This document shows, piece by piece, positions 1-9,505 of a stretch of 64,000 bases of DNA; the stretch's first letter is position 1; every line of letters starts with the position of its first letter. The position numbers and the translations under genes are program-made. Source of the stretch: Fidelibacterota bacterium (GTDB taxonomy: Bacteria; Fidelibacterota; Marinisomatia; SCGC-AAA003-L08; D37C17). The notes under the pieces were generated by a model, which did no database searches, was not told where the DNA came from, and was given only the letters and a program-made list of their open reading frames with translations. The stretch covers positions 224,133 to 288,132 of the forward strand of contig PBEF01000002.1 of NCBI GenBank assembly GCA_002717625.1, given 5' to 3'.

Positions 1-1987
1 TCGCATTAGCATCTCCTTCCGGATCTCCTAAGATAAAGTAGCCATTAGACAAAGCTGTTTTAGTGTTTCCGAATTGATCCTCAATTGTTGCGCGCATTAA
101 CCCATAGATTCTTTCAGGAATTTGTCCATTTAGAGATAAATCTACAGGGTATTCAGAGGTATTCAATGCATCTAGGCCAGATGCTACTTCAACAAAAAAA
201 CCTCCTATTTCAAATGATATCTCAATAGAGAGTCCATTTGGATTTAAATTATCATCTGTTGAAGGACAGCTGATCTGTGCTTGATTATAATCAATGATTT
301 GATCTCCAACAGCAGGGTACTCGATAAATATATTAGGATCAACTGCATCAAGTGATATAATAGAAGATTGGCCAAAATCTTCAATGGAAAATTGTTCTGG
401 ATCAAGTATATTTTGTTCATTAATTGTAATTGGTTGATCTGTTGCATCAAAGCCTGTATTCCCAAATACATCTACAGCAAATACCATTAAATATGTTATA
501 AGTTGATTGATATCGGGATTCCAATTATCAAAATATGTTATATTAAATGTCCCTGAATTTTCTATGTAGCCAATCTCATCACCAGATTCATTTAAAATAA
601 ATGGAACATTTCCAGTTAAGCCATCCTGAGAACCAAATATTGTAATTGGTAAGTCAGCAAGATTATCATCAAATGCATTCCAATTAATTGTAATAGTATC
701 TCCAGCATTAAAAGATTCACCATTGTTTGGATATATTATATTTATCTGCGGACTTACAAGATCAATTGATATTAATGAGGATTGTCCCGAATCATTAATT
801 ACATATTGCTCTATATCTATAGATTGCTCATTGATTGTTACAGGTTGATCTGTTGCATCAAAGCCTGTATTCCCAAATTCATCAAATGCATAAACCATAA
901 AATATGTTGCAAGCTGATCAGTATTAGGACTCCAATTGTTAAAGTATGTTATGTCAAATGTCCCTGTATTCTCTATGTATCTAATCTCATCACCTGTTTC
1001 ATTTAATATAAGCGGAACATTACCAGTTAAGCCATCTTGTGAACCAAATATTGTGATTGGTAAATTTGACAAGTTATCATCTGACGCATCCCATGTGATA
1101 ATAATATCTTCTCCTGGAATAAATGATTCACCATTATTAGGTGATGTAACTACAACAGTAGGAGTAACAATATCAAGTGATACTAATGCTGATTGAGCTG
1201 TATCATTAATATAAGAATCTACTATATTAGAATCATCATCATTGTCATTCCATAGGGGGATATCATCTGAAGATTCTGCCCAGTAATTTATTCCATTTAA
1301 ACCACTGTTACTTGAATCAACCCCTAATGCTGTATTTGAGGTTGTATCAAACTTCCAATAACCTATTAAATTTTCATTAATAGAACTAACATCAGTATTA
1401 CTATAGTAGCTAACCTCTGATTGGGTTAATGCTCTATTCCATATTTGAACTTCATCTATGTTCCCTTTAAAGTCATCACTATCACCACCATCATTCCCAA
1501 ATCCATCACCACCAATCTTTAAAGGGTAATTTGTATTTTGAGGCCCTGAATTTGTTTGTGGTGTAGTATCCATTAAAACGCCATCTAAATAAATGTAGTT
1601 GTATGTACCATCAAAAACATAAGCAATATGATGCCAGTCTTGATCTGTTAACAAAGGCATTGATGCACCGCTTGTTGACTGTCCATCGCAAACGACACCT
1701 TTTATAACACCATCTGATTGCCTCCAAATTAAGTAGTATGATATTCCTTCTAGGTTCCCTCCAAGGTCTCCGTTATCTGATTTAGTTATTATATTTGCCC
1801 ATGTCTCTTGATTTAAGCCATCTGGCTTTATCCAAGCCATAATAGTGCCTTCTGAAGATAAATCTAACGGACTATTTGAAACATCTGGAATATTTATTTT
1901 ACTATATCCATCAAAATAAGCAGAATACTCATTTGAACAGAGTATAGATAGAAAAAAGAATATTATATATATAATGTTTTTATGCAT
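1..1987 (-). CDS. Secreted LamG-domain protein with tandem repeats (partial, 3' end off the left edge)
   Basis: This frame has no stop before the left edge, so it is missing from the ORF track. I read it by hand. It starts with ATG at 1987 and a signal peptide (MHKNIIYIIFFFLSILCS). A concanavalin-like LamG domain of about 200 residues follows (AYFDGYSKINIPD, EGTIMAWIKPDG, WHHIAYVFDGTYNYIYLDG, GNIDEVQIWNRALT, IGYWKFD). Then come two highly similar ~137-residue modules (SPNNGESF / FGSQDGLTGNVP / VFGNTGFDATDQP) and a third, diverged one. LamG domains usually bind carbohydrate or protein ligands outside the cell. The start lies 5 bases after the stop of the upstream FGE-like gene, so the two are probably cotranscribed. 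It may end in a dockerin-like or sorting domain beyond the edge, but that cannot be seen. Confidence 0.85.
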   Translation of the reverse strand, partial: MHKNIIYIIFFFLSILCSNEYSAYFDGYSKINIPDVSNSPLDLSSEGTIMAWIKPDGLNQETWANIITKSDNGDLGGNLEGISYYLIWRQSDGVIKGVVCDGQSTSGASMPLLTDQDWHHIAYVFDGTYNYIYLDGVLMDTTPQTNSGPQNTNYPLKIGGDGFGNDGGDSDDFKGNIDEVQIWNRALTQSEVSYYSNTDVSSINENLIGYWKFDTTSNTALGVDSSNSGLNGINYWAESSDDIPLWNDNDDDSNIVDSYINDTAQSALVSLDIVTPTVVVTSPNNGESFIPGEDIIITWDASDDNLSNLPITIFGSQDGLTGNVPLILNETGDEIRYIENTGTFDITYFNNWSPNTDQLATYFMVYAFDEFGNTGFDATDQPVTINEQSIDIEQYVINDSGQSSLISIDLVSPQINIIYPNNGESFNAGDTITINWNAFDDNLADLPITIFGSQDGLTGNVPFILNESGDEIGYIENSGTFNITYFDNWNPDINQLITYLMVFAVDVFGNTGFDATDQPITINEQNILDPEQFSIEDFGQSSIISLDAVDPNIFIEYPAVGDQIIDYNQAQISCPSTDDNLNPNGLSIEISFEIGGFFVEVASGLDALNTSEYPVDLSLNGQIPERIYGLMRATIEDQFGNTKTALSNGYFILGDPEGDANA
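364..1187 (-). repeat. Two tandem ~411-bp coding repeats in the LamG protein
   Basis: Identical or near-identical stretches recur 411 bases apart: 'ggttgatctgttgcatca' occurs at 432 and 843, and 'ccagttaagccatc' at 612 and 1023. Each unit encodes one ~137-residue module. The DNA similarity is much higher than to the third protein module (about 1-363), which suggests recent duplication or recombination-driven homogenisation. Confidence 0.85.
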
Positions 1988-1992
1988 ATTCC

Positions 1993-3387
1993 TTATTCAC
2001 TAGCAGATAATGTTCGTGCGCAACGAAATCCTATATATGGTGTATATGTATAATAGGTTAGATCAAAAAAATTACTGTATTCAGACTCTATATATAGTTG
2101 GTAATAATTAAGATAAAGATTCTCTAAGGGGTTCATATTATCCTCATCAAGGACATCACACATCTCATAATCATCATTCAAAATCTGATTAGGAGCAATA
2201 TAAGATTGTCCTATAAAGGCTATATCACCATTCTTTGTATATGTGAATTCAGCAGCATTTCCAATTATGTGTCTAACATCTATCCCCGGAAGTACTCCAC
2301 CATTATTACCAGATAATAGTTCTCCTGAGCAGGTACTAATATTTGCAGCATTGCATGAGCCATTAATATGTTCATTGGAATAATCTCCTCCTACCCAATC
2401 TTCAAAATCATACAGAGGTATACCTACACGAAGCATTTCATCTATAGTAGGTAATCTTAGACCATAATGATAAGCAAAAGCAAGAGCTCCTTCAAAAGTA
2501 ACATTTACAATAGGCATAAGACCTGTTCCTGCGCTTACAACTAAGCTTAAATAATCAGCATTTTGTTCAGTTAAAGGATATACATGAGGATAGCTTCCAT
2601 CATCATTTGTTGGACCTACAAGATTTAGCCACATAATATATTCATTATCATTATTCCAATTAGGATTTTGATCTGGATAGGATGTATTTGAAGACCAACC
2701 ATAAAGAGTCCCAGATTCAGTATTTTGATTATAATTAATTTTAATTGATTTACCATTCTCAAGGTTGTATGTTCTATTAATAGTATAACCATCATTATTT
2801 TCAATTGAGATAGCATTATCTAATAATGAACTGATAAATGAGACATATTGTTGTGCTGATACTTCATTTTTCATGATTGCAAAGTCAGGGTCATCACTTA
2901 AATCTTCATCAAAAATATTCATAATATCTTCTTCTAAAGCCTCACAGTCATATAGATTAAATCTAAATGCTTCTCCTTCACTGAACATAATATGACTATA
3001 ATTAACAAATTCAAAAGAATCTGGTAATTCTGAAGCGGCGTATCCATTAGCATGTACATTGATATAAAAATCTCCAGATAGAACTTCTATTAAATCAGGG
3101 TGCGTTAAATAGCAAGAAGCTTGTTTTTCTAAACCTGTATAAGATACACCAAAGAAAACATCACCGAAGCAATCTTCTAAATAAAAAGGTTCTGTAAAAT
3201 CTCCACCTTGTATTGAAATATTAATATCATATGATGTGTATAATTCGTTAGGATAGAGTTCATAGCTCACATCTAGTATTTTTGAACCATCTGTTCTTTG
3301 AGAGGCTTGGACATTATGCACAACCTCACCATCTGTTTGTGCATATATTGAAGCAATAAAAAGTAGTATAAATAGCTTCTTATTCAT
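1993..3387 (-). CDS. Secreted protein with C-terminal FGE-sulfatase (SUMF1-like) domain
   Basis: The signal peptide (MNKKLFILLFIASIYAQ) is followed by a ~140-residue beta-rich region of unknown type. From about residue 165 to the end there is a formylglycine-generating-enzyme-like domain: 'KNEVSAQQYVSFIS', the fold's 'LRLPTIDEMLRVG', 'IIGNAAEFTY' and the terminal 'YIGFRCART'. True FGE enzymes oxidise a sulfatase cysteine. Most bacterial members of this fold do something else or only bind, and I cannot see the cysteine pair required for the oxidase reaction, so a catalytic role is doubtful. The start has a good AAGGAG site. It sits 29 bases after the dockerin/LNR gene and 5 bases before the LamG gene, which looks like a surface-protein operon. 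Confidence 0.8.
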   Translation of the reverse strand: MNKKLFILLFIASIYAQTDGEVVHNVQASQRTDGSKILDVSYELYPNELYTSYDINISIQGGDFTEPFYLEDCFGDVFFGVSYTGLEKQASCYLTHPDLIEVLSGDFYINVHANGYAASELPDSFEFVNYSHIMFSEGEAFRFNLYDCEALEEDIMNIFDEDLSDDPDFAIMKNEVSAQQYVSFISSLLDNAISIENNDGYTINRTYNLENGKSIKINYNQNTESGTLYGWSSNTSYPDQNPNWNNDNEYIMWLNLVGPTNDDGSYPHVYPLTEQNADYLSLVVSAGTGLMPIVNVTFEGALAFAYHYGLRLPTIDEMLRVGIPLYDFEDWVGGDYSNEHINGSCNAANISTCSGELLSGNNGGVLPGIDVRHIIGNAAEFTYTKNGDIAFIGQSYIAPNQILNDDYEMCDVLDEDNMNPLENLYLNYYQLYIESEYSNFFDLTYYTYTPYIGFRCARTLSASE

Positions 3388-3416
3388 AGTGTTTCTCCTT
3401 TAATTGTATATAATTA

Positions 3417-5636
3417 TTAATTTAAAATAATGCCTACTAAGGCAACAATATCGTTAATGTTGTATAATTCATCTCCATTAAGATCAGCTTCACATAGCAA
3501 TATAGGATCTATTATTAAAGCTGTTTCTAGTATATGGCCTATTAATGATATGACATCAGTTACATTTACGCTTCCATCACCATTAACATCACCAATTCCT
3601 TCACAGAATAAAACATCTGCCTGATAATCAATTTCAGTATCAATTGTTTTAACTACCTCAACATCATCATCATCTAATAGCCAAACTCTATAGTTTAAGG
3701 TTGCAGATGATGTGCCTGCAGGAAGGTAATTGCCATTTGAAAGGTTATCTTCAAAATTAGATATTCCATCAATATTTTCTACAAAACACCAATCTGCATT
3801 TTCTCCTGTTCCTGGAACAAGACAGCAATCATCAAAACAGTCTACTAAAGATTCATCTGGATCACACACACCATCATCATTACAAGTTCTAGTAGTGCTT
3901 CCTTGGTGGTTTGTTACCTTACCATAAACATTAAATCTATCCCAATCTCTATCATCTACAGTAGATACTGTTTGATTATGTAGAAATAATCCTACTGTAA
4001 ATTCATCTACAATATAAGTATTATTATCAAACATCATTGTATTGTTAAGCATTTGAGGTGATGCAGGCATCATTTCATATTCAGATTGGCCAAAATATCC
4101 TGTAGAAAAATGTATTTGATTATCAGGAAGATAACCCATGATTCTATCACCATCTTCATAGCAATAATCAAAACCACAGGGGAGAGTTAAAAATTGTGTG
4201 TGAACCTCTTGCATAGATCCTGTTCGTATATCTATAGTAGATAAAGTAACAGATCCTGTTGTATCATGGTCATCGCAATCATCAGTGTGAACTCCATCAG
4301 TATCATATATTGAAATAAATTCATAGCCTTGCTCTTGTAAGTCTAATATAGCTTCTCTTGTAATTACTATTGTTTGATCTTCCATCCATGCCCAATCAAG
4401 CAAAACAGAGGATTGGTCTTCATGCATAAAATGAGCATTTATTTCTCCTTCTGGATTTCCAAGAATAAATTCATCAGAGCATTCTATCTCTGATGATGCA
4501 CCAGTTGAGTCTGAAGCAACAATTTTAAAATTAGCAAATATGGTTTCAGCCTCAATAGCATTACCATTTATATCTGTTGATAAATCAACTATAGCCGAAC
4601 CATTTCTAAGATCAATGTTATTCTCTACTTCTACTAAACCTCCACCCATATAATATGAACAATTAAAACTAAGAGTTATTCCTAAAGAATCAGAACCCTC
4701 ATATTCCCATCTAACATTAACATTAGTATAGTCTTCTATATAATCACCACCTTGAGGAGAAATTAAAGTTAAGGCAAGATCAAGCTCTACTTGTTCCTCA
4801 CAATCCCCACCATCATTATCATAGCAACTTACATCGAAGTTATAGTTAGAATCACTTCCATCTTGACACCATCCATCGCCTATATAAAACGCATCTATAC
4901 AGACTTCTGGATTATTGCAATCTGGCACCTCACCACTAGTACATCCATTATATAAACATGTTCCATCATCTATAGTTGCTTCTGGATTGTAGTTATCTGC
5001 AGTTTCATCAGTACAACCGTATATATTTTCTTGAGTCTCCTCGCAATCACCGCCATCGTTATCATAGCATGTTAGGTCACATCCAAATTGTTGTTCCTCA
5101 CCATCACACCAATTATCACCAAGCCATCCCTCAGGACAGCAGTCTCCATCACCAGAACAATCAAGAATCAAACCAGAACCACAACCATTCTCATCATATT
5201 CACATGTGCCATCATCATAGTTAGCTTGAGAATTATAGTTTATTGCATCGCTATCAGTGCATCCATAAATAAGCGTAATATTGCAGTCTTCATAGCATAA
5301 AGTGCAATCTACATTGTAAAAGGCTTCATCGTTTAATATTTGCTCGCAGGTAAAGCCAGCCTGTAGCATTTGCCCACACTCTGTTTGGAGACATGTAGGG
5401 TTAAAATAATAACAATTACCATCATCGATAGTTGCCATAGGATTATAATTTGTAGCAAGAGGGTCAGTGCAACCAGATATATCTATATCAAAGCCACTGC
5501 CTCCATTACAGTCGACCCAAGAATATTGTCCTGTTAGATCATTAAACTCCCAGCACATTCCATCGTAAGGGTCCGGTTGAGAAAATAACATTGATAGTAA
5601 TAGTATGGGCAAGGCATAAAATTTAATTGAATTCAT
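3417..5636 (-). CDS. Secreted multi-domain cysteine-rich protein: GCTD modules, two LNR (Notch-like) repeats, C-terminal dockerin-like pair
   Basis: A signal peptide (MNSIKFYALPILLLSMLFSQ) is followed by a ladder of short cysteine modules: three 'CTD..A.NYN..A..DDG.C' units, interleaved with two Lin-12/Notch-repeat-like units (CPEGWLGDNWCDG...CYDNDGGDC and IGDGWCQDG...CYDNDGGDC). The middle ~350 residues are beta-rich and unassigned. A further 'CNDDGVCDPDESLVDCFDDCC' motif precedes the C-terminal GDVNGDGSVNVTDVISLIGHIL / ADLNGDELYNINDIVALVGIIL pair, which carries two EF-hand-like calcium loops as in dockerins. LNR units normally bind calcium and are disulfide-rich, so an extracellular location is likely. 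The function is unknown. A strong GGAGGA site supports the start. Confidence 0.85.
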   Translation of the reverse strand: MNSIKFYALPILLLSMLFSQPDPYDGMCWEFNDLTGQYSWVDCNGGSGFDIDISGCTDPLATNYNPMATIDDGNCYYFNPTCLQTECGQMLQAGFTCEQILNDEAFYNVDCTLCYEDCNITLIYGCTDSDAINYNSQANYDDGTCEYDENGCGSGLILDCSGDGDCCPEGWLGDNWCDGEEQQFGCDLTCYDNDGGDCEETQENIYGCTDETADNYNPEATIDDGTCLYNGCTSGEVPDCNNPEVCIDAFYIGDGWCQDGSDSNYNFDVSCYDNDGGDCEEQVELDLALTLISPQGGDYIEDYTNVNVRWEYEGSDSLGITLSFNCSYYMGGGLVEVENNIDLRNGSAIVDLSTDINGNAIEAETIFANFKIVASDSTGASSEIECSDEFILGNPEGEINAHFMHEDQSSVLLDWAWMEDQTIVITREAILDLQEQGYEFISIYDTDGVHTDDCDDHDTTGSVTLSTIDIRTGSMQEVHTQFLTLPCGFDYCYEDGDRIMGYLPDNQIHFSTGYFGQSEYEMMPASPQMLNNTMMFDNNTYIVDEFTVGLFLHNQTVSTVDDRDWDRFNVYGKVTNHQGSTTRTCNDDGVCDPDESLVDCFDDCCLVPGTGENADWCFVENIDGISNFEDNLSNGNYLPAGTSSATLNYRVWLLDDDDVEVVKTIDTEIDYQADVLFCEGIGDVNGDGSVNVTDVISLIGHILETALIIDPILLCEADLNGDELYNINDIVALVGIILN

Positions 5637-5764
5637 AGTATTCCTCCTATTTTAGCAAGGTTATTTTTTAATTGTAATATTATCAGCTATATTCATCATT
5701 TAAAGATAGGGTTAAAATATATTTATTCCAAAAAAGTTTAACGGAGAAGAAGGGGAGAGATAGG

Positions 5765-8700
5765 TTATTTTAAAAGATTTAAATAGTATTTGTATTTAAA
5801 TTTGTTGACTTTTTTATATAATTTAGAATAAAGATTTGAAGCTTTCTTTTTAGCACTATTATCATTTAAATATTTATATATGTTAAAGTATATATAAGCT
5901 TTAGTCTCATCTGATTTTCCTTCTATATGCTTTAATAAATTATTTGCTTTAGAGTCTATCTGCAAAGCACAAATATTTTCTTCTATGCTAACTTCAGTTT
6001 TAAATTCCGTGTGATTTATTTTTGATGATAATTTTTTAGCCTTATTTAAATTCAATAAAGCTTCTTCTTTATTATTATTTAACCTATTTAATTTTGATAG
6101 TAAAATCAGACTTTTAATTAAATATATGGTATCGTTTATTTCTTCAAAAAACAATATTGCTTTATTTATTCTCTCAATACCTGACTTATATTCATTATTA
6201 AATAAGAATATTTCGGCCATTAAAAAATCACCAAGATACAAACCTCTTTTATTATTCATTTCAGAAAATAATTTTAAACCAATAGATAGCGTTTCTTTAG
6301 CTTCGTTAATGCTTCCAGATTCAAAGTATGTTATCGCGAGATTACAATGGCTGCTTGCTATTCCATATTTATCATTAATTGCTTTAGAAAGCTCTATAGC
6401 TTTATTTAATGATTTTTTAGATTCTTTATAATCGACATTTTCTCTAGATATAATTCCTAATCCATCATAGGCATTGGCCTGTTGAAATTTGTCTCCCATT
6501 TTAGAGGATATATCTATTTGTTTTTTATAATTCTTTATTGCTTTATCATATTCTTTTATATTTTTATAAATGATTCCTTTATTGCCATATGTTTGACTTT
6601 GTGCATTTAGGTCGTATATGTCTTCAGCTGTTGACATTACCTCTTCATATATTTTTAAAGATTTATCATATTCTCCTCTTATATTATGAATCAAAGCAAT
6701 GTTTCCAAGTCCTTGGAGAATCATTTGTCTTGAATCATGCTTTTTTGCAATATTATATTTTTCTTTAAAGTGAATTAAAGCTTGATTAAGATCACCTTGT
6801 TGAAATAAAACCATTCCTATATGGCCTTGGGAAGCAGCGATTCCGAGCTCATCTTTTTCATTTTTAAATAATTCTAATTCTTCTTTAAATCCTTTTAATG
6901 CCTCGTTTGTATTCCCAATATCATGTTCGCAATGAGCTAAACTCCCTTTAATTGTTGCTATATTTATAGTATTTGCATCATTTTCAGCTATTTTTAAGCA
7001 TTTTCGAAGGCATCCTGTGGCTTCCTTATGTTCACGTTTATTGCTATGATATTCACCTAGATTCTTGAATATATTGTAGTTTATATTTTGATTTTTAATA
7101 TTATACTTTAATAACTCATCTAAAATCTTTTTAGATTGATCCCATTTACCTATTTGCAGAAAAACTCTAGACAATTCTACTTTTGATTGGTAGTATAGTT
7201 TGTAACAGTAGTTTTCTTCTAAATCTAGATTTTCTGAGGTTATTTTTTCTTTATAGGGATTTTTTTCTGTTATTATTACAGCTATTCTTTCAAAGCATTG
7301 AATTGCATGAGTAAAATCAAATAAACTTTGATGTTTTTTCCCAGCAAGGTATAGATATTCTAAAGCTTTATCGTAATTTTCTGATATGTCATAATGTATT
7401 GCTAGGTCAAAATAGAAAGTTTCAATTTTATCTGAAAAATATTCTTCTATAATTTCAGCAACGGCTTTATGTAGTAAGATCTTATTTGATATTAATATAG
7501 TGCTGTAAGCAACATCTCTTGTTAACATATGTTTGAATTTATAGTGATCTAATTCATTAATGTAGTGATGTATAAAGTCTTCATTTTCAAGAGTATGTAC
7601 AGGTTTATCTATATCATCATTCACCCCAAGTTTTTTTTCTAATTGAGATAAGATTTGAATAAAAAAGTCTTCTCCTATAATTGTTGCTTTTTGTAGCAAT
7701 AGTTTTAATGTTTTTTCAAGACTATCAATTCTTGCAAGAATCAGAGCATTAATACTTCTTGGAACTTCATATACGTTTTTAATTCCCCTGCTTTCATCGA
7801 TTGATTCTGCATAGTTATTTTTTTCTTTAAGTAAAGAAATCCATTCTTCGATAAAAAAGGGGTTTCCCTTAGATTTGTCGATTAAATCAGAAATTACTTT
7901 AGACTCAAGCTTTAAATCTTTAGTTGATCTTTTAATCAGTTTTATAGAATCTTCTTTTTTCAAGCAAGAAAGATTAATCTCTTTAAAATTTAAATTTTCT
8001 TTTAATTGATTTTGGATTTTATACTCAGTTCGATATGTTGCGAGGATTAAAATTTGAGAGAAAGAGCTTTCATCTCTGTTGTTTTCTATGTTTAACGTAT
8101 TAATTATATAATCAAGCATAGAGGTTGACATCTTGTCAATCCAATGCAGGTCATCAAGAACTAATATATAAGGCAAATTATTTGAATTTGCTTTATTGCA
8201 TATGGCCTTTAATAATGTTTTGATAGATATGTTTAGATGGTTTTGCAATTCATTTCTATCTTTTAATCTGCTGTCTTGATATGATAGTCCAATTAAAAAT
8301 CCGATAAAGGGTATAGCTGATTCTATCTGCTCTTTATAATGAGAGTTTTCTTTTTTTAAATTTGCAATTCCTTCTTCAAATTTATTTTTAGTTTCCTGTT
8401 TAGAATCCATTTGTGAAATCTTAAAAACATCTTTTATTAATCTTATAAACAGGTAATATGGTTTAGATGATATATTTGAAGCATGACAGATAGATAAATG
8501 TTTATTTTTATTTATTTTTAAATACTCGCTTATTAGTCTGGTTTTCCCTGTTCCTGCTTCTGCTGTTATACCTATGAAGTTAATTTTATCAAAGATATTA
8601 TTCTTGATTTCTTTAATTTGCTTTAAATAAACTTTTTGCAGTGTGCTTATTTCTTTTTCTCGTCCAATAAAAGGGGTTGAAAGATTTATGCTTAAATCTT

Positions 8701-9355
8701 TTTTTGAGTCTACTAAAAAAACAGATATAGGCTCGCTTTTTCCTTTAACTTTTATAGTACCATGATCTTTAAAGATGAAATGATCTTGAATAAGCTCCAT
8801 AGTTTCTTCTGGGATCATAATCGAGTTAACAGGTGCATTAGATTCCATCCTTGCAGCTAGATTGACAGTGTCTCCATATACGGTATAATCTCCTTCTCTT
8901 TCTTTTCCTACAGCCCCTGTTGTAACCATGCCCGTATTGATACCTATGCGCAGTGATAGATCTATATTTAAATCCTTATATTTATCTGATTTTTTTAAAA
9001 TTTGGTTAAACTGAGCAAGTTTCTTAAGCATAAACATCGCAGTGTTAACAGACCTTTGAGTATCTACTTCACTGGCTTTCTTTGCTCCAAACAAAGCCAT
9101 TATTTGATCTCCCGTATATTTGTCTACGTATCCACCATGAAGCTCAACGCAATGTGAGAATATTTTCATGAGCTGATCTACTAAGGTTTGAACCTCTTCA
9201 TGGTCTAAGGATTCAGATAGAGCTGTGAAGCCTTTAACATCTGCGAATAGAATGGCTACCATTCGCCTTTCACCTTCCTTCAGGCGAATAGTTTTATCTT
9301 CAACTTTATCTATATTTAATAGGCTGTCATCAAATAATTGATTAAAATCTTCCAT
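5765..9355 (-). CDS. Class III nucleotidyl cyclase fused to AAA/STAND-type ATPase and TPR repeats
   Basis: Residues 30-215 form a class III adenylate/guanylate cyclase domain with all key residues visible: metal ligands D39 (FADVKGF) and D83 (TGDQIMALFG), substrate lysine K79, D156/T158 in 'GDYTVYGDTVN', and N165/R169 in 'VNLAARME'. The lysine plus Asp/Thr pattern favours ATP, hence cAMP. Residues 229-600 form an ATPase: 'FIGREKEI', Walker A AEAGTGKT near 265-272 and Walker B ILVLDDLHWID near 397-407. The C-terminal ~500 residues are TPR repeats. There is no signal peptide or membrane segment, so it is cytoplasmic. This architecture is known for bacterial cyclases whose ATPase/TPR part senses ligands or partners. 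It is monocistronic and divergent from leuS. Confidence 0.92.
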   Translation of the reverse strand: MEDFNQLFDDSLLNIDKVEDKTIRLKEGERRMVAILFADVKGFTALSESLDHEEVQTLVDQLMKIFSHCVELHGGYVDKYTGDQIMALFGAKKASEVDTQRSVNTAMFMLKKLAQFNQILKKSDKYKDLNIDLSLRIGINTGMVTTGAVGKEREGDYTVYGDTVNLAARMESNAPVNSIMIPEETMELIQDHFIFKDHGTIKVKGKSEPISVFLVDSKKDLSINLSTPFIGREKEISTLQKVYLKQIKEIKNNIFDKINFIGITAEAGTGKTRLISEYLKINKNKHLSICHASNISSKPYYLFIRLIKDVFKISQMDSKQETKNKFEEGIANLKKENSHYKEQIESAIPFIGFLIGLSYQDSRLKDRNELQNHLNISIKTLLKAICNKANSNNLPYILVLDDLHWIDKMSTSMLDYIINTLNIENNRDESSFSQILILATYRTEYKIQNQLKENLNFKEINLSCLKKEDSIKLIKRSTKDLKLESKVISDLIDKSKGNPFFIEEWISLLKEKNNYAESIDESRGIKNVYEVPRSINALILARIDSLEKTLKLLLQKATIIGEDFFIQILSQLEKKLGVNDDIDKPVHTLENEDFIHHYINELDHYKFKHMLTRDVAYSTILISNKILLHKAVAEIIEEYFSDKIETFYFDLAIHYDISENYDKALEYLYLAGKKHQSLFDFTHAIQCFERIAVIITEKNPYKEKITSENLDLEENYCYKLYYQSKVELSRVFLQIGKWDQSKKILDELLKYNIKNQNINYNIFKNLGEYHSNKREHKEATGCLRKCLKIAENDANTINIATIKGSLAHCEHDIGNTNEALKGFKEELELFKNEKDELGIAASQGHIGMVLFQQGDLNQALIHFKEKYNIAKKHDSRQMILQGLGNIALIHNIRGEYDKSLKIYEEVMSTAEDIYDLNAQSQTYGNKGIIYKNIKEYDKAIKNYKKQIDISSKMGDKFQQANAYDGLGIISRENVDYKESKKSLNKAIELSKAINDKYGIASSHCNLAITYFESGSINEAKETLSIGLKLFSEMNNKRGLYLGDFLMAEIFLFNNEYKSGIERINKAILFFEEINDTIYLIKSLILLSKLNRLNNNKEEALLNLNKAKKLSSKINHTEFKTEVSIEENICALQIDSKANNLLKHIEGKSDETKAYIYFNIYKYLNDNSAKKKASNLYSKLYKKVNKFKYKYYLNLLK

Positions 9356-9505
9356 AGTGCTGTTATTTTGTTAATAAAATAACTAATTTATTATACCTTA
9401 TTTTACGATTTATTAAATGAAATAGAAAATTTCTTATTTCATAATTGTAAGTTATATATAAATATGATTGTTATAATTTTAATATAAAGTAATTTATTAG
9501 ATTGA
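9356..9505. promoter_or_regulatory. Divergent promoter region between cyclase gene and leuS operon, with two inverted repeats
   Basis: This 150-base AT-rich gap must hold promoters for both strands. It contains two 8-base inverted repeats: GTTATTTT / AAAATAAC (9362-9369 and 9376-9383, spacing 6) and ATGAAATA / TATTTCAT (9417-9424 and 9435-9442, spacing 10). A TATAAT box at 9472-9477 is a candidate -10 for leuS, though no good -35 is seen. Inverted repeats are common by chance in sequence this AT-rich, so an operator role is only a suggestion. Confidence 0.35.

Noticed and set aside
244-1196. Tracked ORFs at 244-471 (minus) and 782-1196 (plus)
   Set aside because: They are shadows of the left-edge LamG gene, whose frame runs off the edge and so was not listed.
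1993-3387. Active sulfatase-modifying enzyme (true FGE)
   Set aside because: The copper-binding cysteine pair of true FGEs is not visible and no sulfatase gene lies in the window; only the fold is supported.
4976-5300. Plus-strand His-rich ORFs (82 and 70 residues)
   Set aside because: They are antisense to GAT/GAC-rich Asp modules of the LNR/dockerin gene, which produces His/Ile-rich artefacts.
9356-9505. T-box or other amino-acid riboswitch upstream of leuS
   Set aside because: The gap is too short and has no T-box sequence or specifier stem; only short AT-rich inverted repeats are present.
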